DNA from: Deltaproteobacteria bacterium
GTDB taxonomy: Bacteria > Desulfobacterota > Dissulfuribacteria > Dissulfuribacterales > UBA3076
NCBI GenBank assembly: GCA_021159445.1
Contig: JAGGRV010000058.1
Span: forward strand, 1-5,276
Reading direction: 5' to 3'
DNA: 5,276 nt
A program made the translations under genes and the position numbers. Shown here one piece after another: positions 1 to 5,027 of this stretch. Numbering within the stretch: position 1 is the stretch's first letter; each line of letters begins with the position of its first letter. A model generated the notes under the pieces. That model had not been told where the DNA came from. It saw nothing but the letters and a program-made list of their open reading frames with translations, and made no database searches.

Positions 1-69
1 GCTGGGATCTGTGCGTGGGCAAATCTGAGGTCATTTCTTAATGAAAATAAGACAAATACTTTGAGATAA
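1..69 (+). CDS. Possible C-terminal end of an upstream gene (partial)
   Basis: Frame 1 is open from the window edge to a TAA at 67-69 and encodes 22 residues. They start with a fairly hydrophobic stretch (AGICAWANLRSFL) and end in a polar, charged tail. That pattern would suit the last membrane helix and cytoplasmic tail of a transporter, but 22 residues are too few to name a family. The stop lies 23 bp before the preferred cupin start, which fits an operon with the cupin and kynureninase. Frame 3 is also open at the edge, as far as a stop at 39-41, so the frame choice is not certain. Confidence 0.35.
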   Translation, partial: AGICAWANLRSFLNENKTNTLR

Positions 70-92
70 AAATTAAATAGTTGGGGGATAAT

Positions 93-443
93 ATGCCAGT
101 ATTTAAAAGTAAAGATATAAATTCAAAAAAACTCTTTCCAGGTGTATTGATGAAAAAGGGTATAGATTATGAGACTGGATCGAAGTCAGTTACACTAGGA
201 GAAATAAATTTATCGAAAGGTTGTAGTCTTCCCATTCACACGCATACCGTCGAAGATTGCATGTATATTGTTGAAGGAAAGGGAGAAATGTATATTGATG
301 AGGAAATTTATCCTATAGAGGCTGGGGATCAGATTTTAGTACCAGCTGGTACTAAACATAAAATAAAAAATACAGGAAAAAATCCACTTGTCCTTGTTTT
401 TACTTACCCTTCTGTTAAGGTAACCCGTACTTTGATAGAATAG
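93..443 (+). CDS. Small single-domain cupin protein
   Basis: A 116-residue protein that is essentially one cupin beta-barrel. Cupin motif 1 is visible as G43, H49-x-H51, an acidic pair E54/D55 and G62. Motif 2 is complete, with G78, P84-x-G86, H89 and N93. H49, H51, an acidic residue of the pair and H89 would bind one metal ion, as in metal-dependent cupins. There is no signal peptide or membrane segment, so it should be cytoplasmic. The ATG at 93 is preferred because GGGGG at 83-87 sits 5 nt before it. A TTG at 81 in the same frame would add four residues but would consume that ribosome binding site. Kynureninase follows 99 bp downstream, so a role in tryptophan or kynurenine breakdown is possible. 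However, small cupins include dioxygenases, isomerases and ligand-binding proteins, and the substrate cannot be read from the sequence. It is much shorter than 3-hydroxyanthranilate dioxygenase. The gene is about 36% GC, visibly lower than kynU. Confidence 0.85.
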   Translation: MPVFKSKDINSKKLFPGVLMKKGIDYETGSKSVTLGEINLSKGCSLPIHTHTVEDCMYIVEGKGEMYIDEEIYPIEAGDQILVPAGTKHKIKNTGKNPLVLVFTYPSVKVTRTLIE

Positions 444-470
444 AGTCAGGGAATGGTTATATTAGCTCAA

Positions 471-486
471 TAATGTGATAACATTA
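471..486. promoter_or_regulatory. Short palindrome between cupin gene and kynU
   Basis: TAATGT and ACATTA form a perfect 6-bp inverted repeat around the 4-nt centre GATA. An extra GC pair (465-466 with 487-488) is possible if a few bases are bulged out. It lies 57 bp before the kynU start codon and could be an operator or a weak RNA hairpin. It is AT-rich and lacks a following T-run, so it is not a convincing terminator. No matching -35/-10 pair was found nearby. Confidence 0.25.
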
Positions 487-542
487 GCGTGAGGAAAAAT
501 AAGTAAATAATTTGAAGATACAGGAGTGGAGGAGAAGTAGCT

Positions 543-1832
543 ATGATTTTATTTAAAAACAACGAAGAAGGCGCTCATGTTTTGGACAAGGAAGATCCAT
601 TGTCTTGTTTTAGGCGGCGCTTTTACCTTTTAGCGGGTAAGATTTACATGGATGGGAATTCTTTGGGACTTTTGTCTCGGGATGCGGAAGAGGTTTTGTT
701 GCGGTCTATTGACCAGTGGAAAAGTTTGGGTATTAATGGTTGGCTGGATGCCGAACCTCCCTGGTTTGATTATGCAGAAGAGCTGGGCAGGAGACAGGCT
801 CCCCTGGTAGGAGCTATGCCGGAAGAGGTAGTGGCTACATCTTCTACAACTGTGAACCTACATACTTTGGTGGGAACTTTTTATCATCCTCGGGGAAAAA
901 AGACAAAAATCCTGGCAGATGAGCTGAACTTTCCTTCTGATATTTATGCCCTAGAAAGTCAAATCAAGTTAAAAGGACTTAATCCTCGGGAGAACCTGGT
1001 ACTAGTTAAGAGTCGGGAAAATCGTTTTTTGGAAGAAGAGGATATTGTTGAAGCCATGAATGATGAGGTGGCCCTGATTCTTCTGCCTTCGGTCCTTTAC
1101 CGTAGTGGTCAATTATTAGATATGGAATATCTGACTCGAAAGGCGGGAGAAAGGGGTATCCTCATAGGTTTTGACTGCAGTCATTCCGTAGGAGCTGTTC
1201 CCCATTATTTTGACCGGTGGGGCGTAGATTTTTCTTTCTGGTGTAATTATAAGTATATGAATAGCGGACCCGGGGGTGTTGCCAGCCTGTATGTTAATAA
1301 AAGGCATTTTACTGAAAGTCCTTCCCTGGCAGGATGGTGGGGCTATCGTAAGGATAAACAATTTGATATGTCTCTGGAATTCGAAAAGGCGGAAGGTGCC
1401 GGGGGATGGCAAATCGGAACCACTCATCTCCTGAGCTTGGCGCCCCTGGAAGGATCTCTGAAAATATTTCAGGAAGCAGGTATAGATCGGGTAAAGGAGA
1501 AATCTTTAAAGCTCACTTCTTATCTTGTTTTCCTGTTAAATGAAAGGGGTTTAACTGCCCCTCCTTATAATTTTCGTATTGGGAGCCCCCTGGAAGAAAA
1601 ACGGCGGGGTGGACATGTAGCTATAGAACATGAAGATGCTGCCCGAATCAATAAAGCATTAAAGGATAGGAATATTATTCCCGATTTTCGTTATCCTAAT
1701 ATCATACGATTGGCCCCTGTGGCTCTTTACAATACTTTTTATGAAGTATGGAAGGTTGTAGAAGCACTACAGGAGATCATTGACAGAGGGGAACAGGAAA
1801 GATATGGTCAGGTCAGGGATGCCGTTACTTAA
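543..1832 (+). CDS. kynU: Kynureninase (L-kynurenine hydrolase)
   Basis: A 429-residue PLP-dependent enzyme of the aminotransferase class V fold. It hydrolyses L-kynurenine (or 3-hydroxykynurenine) to anthranilate (or 3-hydroxyanthranilate) plus L-alanine. Family signatures run in order: GNSLGLL at 38-44, the GINGWL and PPWFDY stretch at 63-77, phosphate-binding STT at 101-103, NFPSD at 129-133, FDCSHSVGA at 210-218 (D211 should pair with the pyridine nitrogen), and NYKYMNSGPGG at 235-245, where K237 is the expected Schiff-base lysine next to Y236. GWWGY (264-268) and GTTHLLSL (292-299) complete the active site. The C-terminal domain keeps RGGHVAIEH (355-363) and the conserved RYPNIIRLAP (383-392). 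The length is normal for bacterial KynU and nothing appears broken. GGAGGAG at 528-534 sits 8 nt before the ATG, which supports this start. The gene is clearly richer in GC than the cupin gene (many stretches at 45-60%). It is the last gene of its cluster, and a mobile-element remnant begins 9 bp after its stop. A cytoplasmic homodimer is expected from the family. Confidence 0.96.
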   Translation: MILFKNNEEGAHVLDKEDPLSCFRRRFYLLAGKIYMDGNSLGLLSRDAEEVLLRSIDQWKSLGINGWLDAEPPWFDYAEELGRRQAPLVGAMPEEVVATSSTTVNLHTLVGTFYHPRGKKTKILADELNFPSDIYALESQIKLKGLNPRENLVLVKSRENRFLEEEDIVEAMNDEVALILLPSVLYRSGQLLDMEYLTRKAGERGILIGFDCSHSVGAVPHYFDRWGVDFSFWCNYKYMNSGPGGVASLYVNKRHFTESPSLAGWWGYRKDKQFDMSLEFEKAEGAGGWQIGTTHLLSLAPLEGSLKIFQEAGIDRVKEKSLKLTSYLVFLLNERGLTAPPYNFRIGSPLEEKRRGGHVAIEHEDAARINKALKDRNIIPDFRYPNIIRLAPVALYNTFYEVWKVVEALQEIIDRGEQERYGQVRDAVT

Positions 1833-1841
1833 AAATCAAAA

Positions 1842-1866
1842 AAAACAAGGGGACGGTTCTTTGTTT
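1842..1866 (+). repeat. Left terminal inverted repeat of the REP/RAYT element
   Basis: This repeat contains GGGGACGGTTCTTTGTTT and matches the reverse complement of 2161-2185 at 24 of 25 positions, with a single A/G difference at 1848. The repeat is also a weak hairpin by itself: AAACAA at 1843-1848 can pair with TTGTTT at 1861-1866. It starts 9 bp after the kynU stop codon. Confidence 0.9.
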
Positions 1867-1916
1867 GACAATCCCCGATTACCGTTGGCAAAGCAACTTT
1901 TATTGGGATGATGTTT

Positions 1917-2161
1917 ATGCCGGGGAAGCAATAGGAATAAGAAAAGTAAAATATATTACATCATGACAGAGGTACAAGCTAATAAAGATATTTGTAGATG
2001 ATGAGGATTATGAAAAAATATTCGATATTATTGATGAGTATTGAGAGCCATTACAAATGAAAACTGAATTCTAAAAATGTTTAAAAGAACTGGATAGAAA
2101 TTCTTTAAAGCAGGTATCCAGATTGACCGAATTGACGGTAAACAAGATCTTTAAAGTATAA
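1917..2161 (+). pseudogene. Internally deleted RAYT (Y1_Tnp, REP-associated tyrosine transposase) remnant
   Basis: Translating piecewise across frameshifts recovers the start and end of a RAYT protein. An ATG at 1917 begins a broken N-terminus (MPGKQ, then in shifted frames an SKIYYIMT-like stretch near 1945-1967 and an RG near 1968-1973). A clean segment IFVDDEDYEKIFDIIDEY follows at 1988-2041, the usual N-terminal block of Y1-type RAYTs. After stops at 2042 and 2072, the C-terminal tail resumes in the same frame from 2078 with LKELDR and LKQVSRLTELTVNKIF, ending at TAA 2159-2161. That tail is the helix-turn-helix-like end seen in these proteins. The central part, including the HUH-type histidine motif and the catalytic tyrosine, is missing, with the junction near 2060-2078. 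It cannot encode an active enzyme. The family assignment rests on remembered motif patterns. Confidence 0.7.
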
Positions 2162-2185
2162 AACAAAGAACCGTCCCCCTGTTTT
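2161..2185 (-). repeat. Right terminal inverted repeat of the REP/RAYT element
   Basis: On the plus strand it reads AAACAAAGAACCGTCCCC followed by CTGTTTT, the inverse of 1842-1866 with one mismatch. It overlaps the last base of the remnant transposase stop codon. AAACA at 2161-2165 and TGTTT at 2180-2184 can pair, so this end is also a small hairpin by itself. Confidence 0.9.
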
Positions 2186-2191
2186 ATTAAA

Positions 2192-2199
2192 GCATTCCT
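2192..2199 (+). repeat. Direct repeat GCATTCCT, left copy (candidate IS110 junction)
   Basis: This copy is identical to 3789-3796, and the two copies bracket the transposase gene and its non-coding flanks. It lies 6 bp after the REP/RAYT right repeat. An 8-bp match between two roughly 50-bp flanks would arise by chance a few percent of the time, so it is suggestive only. Confidence 0.4.
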
Positions 2200-2219
2200 G
2201 TAATCCGTGAAAATGGACT

Positions 2220-2248
2220 TTGAAAATTGAAAAACCTCCTGCTATGAT
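2220..2248 (+). promoter_or_regulatory. Promoter for the IS110 transposase
   Basis: TTGAAA at 2220-2225 and TATGAT at 2243-2248 are each one base from the sigma-A consensus and are separated by an ideal 17-bp spacer. Transcription would start near 2255, giving a leader of about 50 nt. The spacer contains AACCTCCTG (2233-2241), the left arm of the hairpin that can hide the ribosome binding site. Transcripts from this promoter would therefore lack that arm. Confidence 0.6.
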
Positions 2249-2295
2249 TAATGTGTGCCTCAAAAACGCACAAAAACCATATTAAACAGGAGGTT
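2233..2295 (+). promoter_or_regulatory. Hairpin that sequesters the transposase ribosome binding site
   Basis: AACCTCCTG at 2233-2241 is the perfect 9-bp complement of CAGGAGGTT at 2287-2295, which contains the AGGAGG ribosome binding site (2288-2293) lying 10 nt before the transposase ATG. Between the arms, TGTGC at 2254-2258 can pair with GCACA at 2268-2272 as an inner stem. RNA entering from upstream would fold and block translation. RNA started at the element's own promoter begins inside the loop and keeps the site free. This would match the read-through protection known for IS10 and IS50. Confidence 0.6.
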
Positions 2296-2303
2296 GTAAG
2301 TAA

Positions 2304-3590
2304 ATGAAAAATTGTAATGATCAAAAGTTAAAAGCAATAACACCGGGTACACTAATAGTGGGAGTAGATATTGCCAAGAAAACACAATGGGCACGGTTCG
2401 TCGATTATCGTGGTCTGGAATTAAGGAAAGCCCTTAAATTCAAGAACCATAAAAACGGTTTTGATAATATTTTAGCAAGTATAAAGGTAATTTGCAAGAA
2501 AAGAAGACTTGATAATATTATTATAGGTATGGAACCCACCGGGCATTACTGGAAGCCCCTGGCCAACTATTTGCTAAAAAATAAAGTAAATGTCGTTATG
2601 GTTAATCCCTACCACACCAAGCGGGCAAAGGAGTTAGACGATAATAGCCAGACTAAAAGTGATAAGAAAGATGCCTTAACCATAGCCAGGCTTGTTCGAG
2701 ATGGCCGGTATTATGAAGTATATATGCCACAAGATATATTTGCCGAACTAAGAGTGCTTTCCAATTCCAGAATAAGCCTGATGAAACGATCTAATGCCTT
2801 AAAAAATACTATCACGGCAGTGATGGATGAATATTTTCCGGAAATAGTGACTGTCTTTAAATATCCTTTAAAAGGCAAGGCAGCGATGCAAATATTGAAA
2901 TCCTGTCCCTTCCCCTCACTGATACTTGAATTGGGTATAGATGGGGTACTTGCAGAAATAAAAAAGGCAGTTAAAAAGACCGTGGGCAGAAGAAAGGCCC
3001 GGCAACTTGTGGAAACAGCCAAAAACTCAATAGGAGTAGGCTATGGGTTGGTATCAGCAAAGCTGAAATTAGGGTTAATGATTGAAGAATGGGAATTATT
3101 AAGCAAACAGCTTGAGCAGTTAGAAAAGGCCATGGAAAAGGCATTGGCTGATACCGGGTATGGTGAACTAATTCTTAGTATTCCGGGAATAGGAGTGGTG
3201 ACAGCAGCCAGTCTTTTAGGTGAGATTGGTGACCCGATGAGATTCGATCATCCCCGTCAGATAGGCAGAATGGCCGGATACAACCTTATAGAGGACAGCT
3301 CGGGTAAGAATAAAAGCAAAACGAAAATATCCAAGCGGGGACGGAAGAATCTGAGGAGTGTCTTGTATCAGATGGCCAGAACCATGGTGGCCGTAAACCG
3401 TGAGATGAAAGAGCTGTATCAATACTTAAAAACAAGGCCTAATAATCCTCTTAAGAAGAAACAAGCACTAGTTGTTATTTCCAAGAAGATAGTAACGGTA
3501 ATATATAACCTAATAAAAAAGCAGACAGAATACCAGGCAGAATTAGTACTTGGTGAGTTTAGAAAGAACCAGATAAGACAAGCTGCCTAA
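2304..3590 (+). CDS. IS110-family transposase (DEDD recombinase)
   Basis: A 428-residue protein with both IS110 domains. The N-terminal RuvC-like DEDD domain shows D22 in GVDIAKK, E77 in GMEPTGHYW, and D120 and D123 in SDKKDA, which together would form the metal-binding catalytic set. A helical, partly coiled-coil linker runs through roughly 140-285. The C-terminal Transposase_20 domain starts at a helix-hairpin-helix-like SIPGIGVVTAASLLGEIG (292-309) and contains GRMAGYNLIEDSSGK (321-335), where S332 or S333 is the expected nucleophilic serine. A basic stretch KSKTKISKRGRK follows at 337-348. The length and residues are those of an intact enzyme, with no frameshift. IS110 enzymes cut and insert DNA under the direction of a non-coding RNA from the element's own end, without terminal inverted repeats. 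AGGAGG lies 10 nt before the ATG and can be hidden by an upstream hairpin. Only the exact subgroup (IS110 or IS1111) is uncertain. Confidence 0.95.
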   Translation: MKNCNDQKLKAITPGTLIVGVDIAKKTQWARFVDYRGLELRKALKFKNHKNGFDNILASIKVICKKRRLDNIIIGMEPTGHYWKPLANYLLKNKVNVVMVNPYHTKRAKELDDNSQTKSDKKDALTIARLVRDGRYYEVYMPQDIFAELRVLSNSRISLMKRSNALKNTITAVMDEYFPEIVTVFKYPLKGKAAMQILKSCPFPSLILELGIDGVLAEIKKAVKKTVGRRKARQLVETAKNSIGVGYGLVSAKLKLGLMIEEWELLSKQLEQLEKAMEKALADTGYGELILSIPGIGVVTAASLLGEIGDPMRFDHPRQIGRMAGYNLIEDSSGKNKSKTKISKRGRKNLRSVLYQMARTMVAVNREMKELYQYLKTRPNNPLKKKQALVVISKKIVTVIYNLIKKQTEYQAELVLGEFRKNQIRQAA

Positions 3591-3788
3591 AGAATTAAGA
3601 AACCAAAGACCGATAAAGCGGAGATAAGGAGTATTTCTCCATTAGCCCAATGAGGCAGCATTTAAGCTTAAAAAACTATCTCCGCTTTTATCCCTAAAAC
3701 AGAACGAAGGAATGTAAGGGCATAGACCCAGCGAGCTATGATAGGGTGAGTTTCAGGATAATATCGGCTAATAGATTCGAAATTCTTC
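3591..3788 (+). ncRNA. Candidate IS110 guide (bridge/seek) RNA region
   Basis: This roughly 200-nt non-coding stretch follows the transposase and is rich in possible stems. There is a long closing stem (3612-3626 with 3677-3692), and inside it a small GGAG/CTCC hairpin (3628-3631 with 3637-3640). Further on come CATAG/CTATG (3721-3725 with 3736-3740), GATA-A-TATC (3757-3765) and CGAA/TTCG (3778-3781 with 3786-3789). ACCC at 3726-3729, in the loop of the CATAG stem, can also pair with GGGT at 3744-3747. Established knowledge is that IS1111-type members of the IS110 family encode their guide RNA downstream of the transposase. AGGAATG at 3708-3714 is complementary to CATTCCT of the proposed junction repeat, as a guide segment might be. 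The RNA ends are unknown, and no promoter was identified. Confidence 0.45.
3612..3692 (+). other. Long stem-loop after the transposase gene
   Basis: AAAGCGGAGATA (3615-3626) pairs perfectly with TATCTCCGCTTT (3677-3688), and the stem extends by GAT/ATC past one bulged base. The loop of about 50 nt holds a GGAG/CTCC hairpin and the palindrome TTTAAGCTTAAA at 3661-3672. The stem starts 21 nt after the transposase stop and ends in TTTTAT, so it could stop transcription. The large loop, however, is unlike an intrinsic terminator and more like a structural stem of the element's RNA. Confidence 0.7.
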
Positions 3789-3796
3789 GCATTCCT
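3789..3796 (+). repeat. Direct repeat GCATTCCT, right copy (candidate IS110 junction)
   Basis: Second copy of the 8-bp repeat seen at 2192-2199. It marks the likely right end of the IS110 element, 55 bp before the preferred isomerase start codon. If it is correct, the uninterrupted sequence would join the base after 2199 to 3797. Confidence 0.4.
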
Positions 3797-3841
3797 ATGA
3801 ATGACGGAGATATTTAAAGAAAAACTTTCAAATAAAGAGAT

Positions 3842-3846
3842 AGGAG
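3842..3846 (+). promoter_or_regulatory. Ribosome binding site that decides the isomerase start
   Basis: AGGAG lies 5 nt before the ATG at 3852. The in-frame ATG at 3801 has no purine-rich site upstream and lies only 5 bp past the proposed insertion-sequence end. This favours 3852 as the true start. Confidence 0.6.
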
Positions 3847-3851
3847 AAAAA

Positions 3852-4991
3852 ATGAAAGAAAATAAATCATTACACAGTATCTGTCGATGGACATTCAATG
3901 CGGGCAAGGGTGGTTTTGTCCCGGATGATATGAGACCAAAATGGAATTATAAAAATTTAAGCACTGTTGATATAATTAAGCTGGTAAGAAATAGAGTTGC
4001 CCCGAGATTACCGGATAATATAGAGTTAGGAATTGAAATGCATTACGATAATGAATTTGATGAGAAAACAGCCCCTGAAATAGCAGATGCATTGATAGAC
4101 TCTAAGATATATTTGGCCATGGTAACACCGGGAGCACATAAACATTATGCTTATGGGGGCATAGCTTCCTTAGACCCTGTGGAGAGAAAATCTGCAGAAG
4201 AATTTGGAGAAAGAACGGTTAGTCTTGCTTACGGGCCCCTTAGAAAAGCCTGGCATCCCGACCCCTCAAAATGGCCTACTTTGGTTATTTGGAATGGTTC
4301 ATTTGGCTATGACCTTGCTTCTGTAGGAATCTTTCAAATGTATCAGAATCTTAAGGAGAGTATTGCCAAACTATGTAAATATGAGGAAAAATTAGGAGGA
4401 AATCTGTATTTTGCCTTAGAACCCAAACCCAATGAAGGACATCCGGCTCTTTTAATTCCTACCGTAGCCAGTGCCTTAGTATTTTGGAGTAAATTAGAAG
4501 AAGAGTTTAAAATTACTCGTAATAAAAAAGGAGTAAATAAGGAATTTGGACATTCAGAAATGATCGGACTCGACCATGTCTATGATACAGTCGAGGAAAT
4601 AGACAATAATGCTTTAGTTCATATGCATATAAATAGTCAGGGTTATAATGACGGGATTATTCTTGGCGGACCGGGTAAATATGATATTGATCATGGGGCG
4701 CGGGTAAATGGTATGAATATAGCTATAGCAGGTTTAATCCAGGATGCAGGTTTTAATCGTTGGAAAGGCCACGATATGCAAGTAAGGCCATATGACAATG
4801 AAGAGCAAGGAATAGATAGGGTAATTAGGAGTGTACTGAGTTGGGAGGCATGTGCCCAAGCAGCCCAAGAACTTGATAAAGAACAATTGCTAAAATATCT
4901 TACTGCCCGAGAAGCTGCTAAAGCAGAGGATATTATGAGAGATGCTCTGGTAAATGCCCAAAATTATTTTAACCGAATGTATAAAGAGTGA
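3852..4991 (+). CDS. Divergent xylose-isomerase-like sugar isomerase
   Basis: A 379-residue TIM-barrel enzyme expected to interconvert an aldose and a ketose in the cytoplasm with two divalent metals. Landmarks follow xylose isomerase (XylA) order: RWTFNAGKGGF (12-22, with a conserved-type Trp13), EMHYDNEF (62-69, likely catalytic His64 and Asp66), VIWNGSFGYD (145-154, matching the usual WGGREG stretch), EPKPNE (190-195, metal ligand E190 and K192), NKEFGHSEM (229-237, metal ligands E231 and H234), KYDID (276-280, D278 and D280) and GHDMQVRP (306-313, D308). The stretch VHMHINSQ (256-263) has His259 where XylA has a metal-binding Asp in its FHIDLNGQ-type motif. His at that place is typical of L-rhamnose isomerase. 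A xylulokinase-like gene 36 bp downstream supports D-xylose as substrate, but another pentose or 6-deoxyhexose is possible. The start at 3852 is chosen for its ribosome binding site. The ATG at 3801 would add 17 residues. Sequence similarity to standard XylA looks moderate at best, so no gene symbol is given. Confidence 0.82.
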   Translation: MKENKSLHSICRWTFNAGKGGFVPDDMRPKWNYKNLSTVDIIKLVRNRVAPRLPDNIELGIEMHYDNEFDEKTAPEIADALIDSKIYLAMVTPGAHKHYAYGGIASLDPVERKSAEEFGERTVSLAYGPLRKAWHPDPSKWPTLVIWNGSFGYDLASVGIFQMYQNLKESIAKLCKYEEKLGGNLYFALEPKPNEGHPALLIPTVASALVFWSKLEEEFKITRNKKGVNKEFGHSEMIGLDHVYDTVEEIDNNALVHMHINSQGYNDGIILGGPGKYDIDHGARVNGMNIAIAGLIQDAGFNRWKGHDMQVRPYDNEEQGIDRVIRSVLSWEACAQAAQELDKEQLLKYLTAREAAKAEDIMRDALVNAQNYFNRMYKE

Positions 4992-5027
4992 TTATTTAAA
5001 ATACAAAAATAAAAGAGTAGGTGTTTT

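Larger units (their letters stand above)
1842..2185 (+). mobile_element. Decayed REP/RAYT-type element with terminal inverted repeats
   Basis: A 344-bp unit bounded by near-perfect 25-bp inverted repeats, enclosing the wreck of a Y1/REP-associated transposase gene. The size and content fit an internally deleted, non-autonomous derivative of a full element that would have carried a gene of several hundred codons. It lies directly between the kynU stop and the IS110 element. I see no target duplication outside the repeats. The repeat identity (24 of 25) is much better preserved than the gene inside. This suggests either selection on the ends or recent spread by a transposase acting in trans. 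Confidence 0.72.
2200..3796 (+). mobile_element. IS110-family insertion sequence (boundaries tentative)
   Basis: This unit carries one intact IS110-type transposase with about 100 bp of left-end and about 200 bp of right-end non-coding DNA. IS110 elements lack terminal inverted repeats and normal target duplications, so ends are hard to see. The proposed ends come from an 8-bp direct repeat, GCATTCCT, at 2192-2199 and 3789-3796, which would leave one copy in the element (about 1.6 kb). The repeat ends in CT, the core dinucleotide known for IS621. The longer right end resembles the IS1111-type layout, in which the guide RNA is encoded after the transposase. The left edge lies only 6 bp beyond the REP/RAYT element, and the right edge lies just before the sugar isomerase operon. 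Confidence 0.55.

Noticed and set aside
81..92. TTG at 81 as the cupin start
   Set aside because: It would overlap the GGGGG ribosome site at 83-87 that is well placed for the ATG at 93, and it adds only four unconserved-looking residues.
432..463. Promoter before kynU (TTGATA with TATATT)
   Set aside because: The spacing of 20 bp is too long and the -10 match is poor, so it was not annotated.
1116..1427. Minus-strand open frame of 103 codons inside kynU
   Set aside because: It lies fully within a well-supported kynureninase gene, has no recognisable motif and no ribosome site of its own. It is a shadow frame.
2711..3022. Minus-strand open frame of 103 codons inside the IS110 transposase gene
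   Set aside because: It is antisense to an intact transposase with all catalytic residues, and it has no domain or context support.
3612..3692. Intrinsic terminator for the transposase gene
   Set aside because: The stem is strong, but the loop is about 50 nt and the T-run is short. It is better explained as a structural stem of the element's RNA, though partial termination is possible.
3801..3851. ATG at 3801 as the isomerase start
   Set aside because: It has no ribosome binding site, and the extra 17 residues look like a charged leader outside the family core. The ATG at 3852 has AGGAG 5 nt upstream. It is kept as an alternative only.
3668..3907. Minus-strand open frame of 79 codons across the IS right end and isomerase start
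   Set aside because: It spans the proposed IS junction and the 5' end of the isomerase, so it cannot be an old gene. No motif was recognised.
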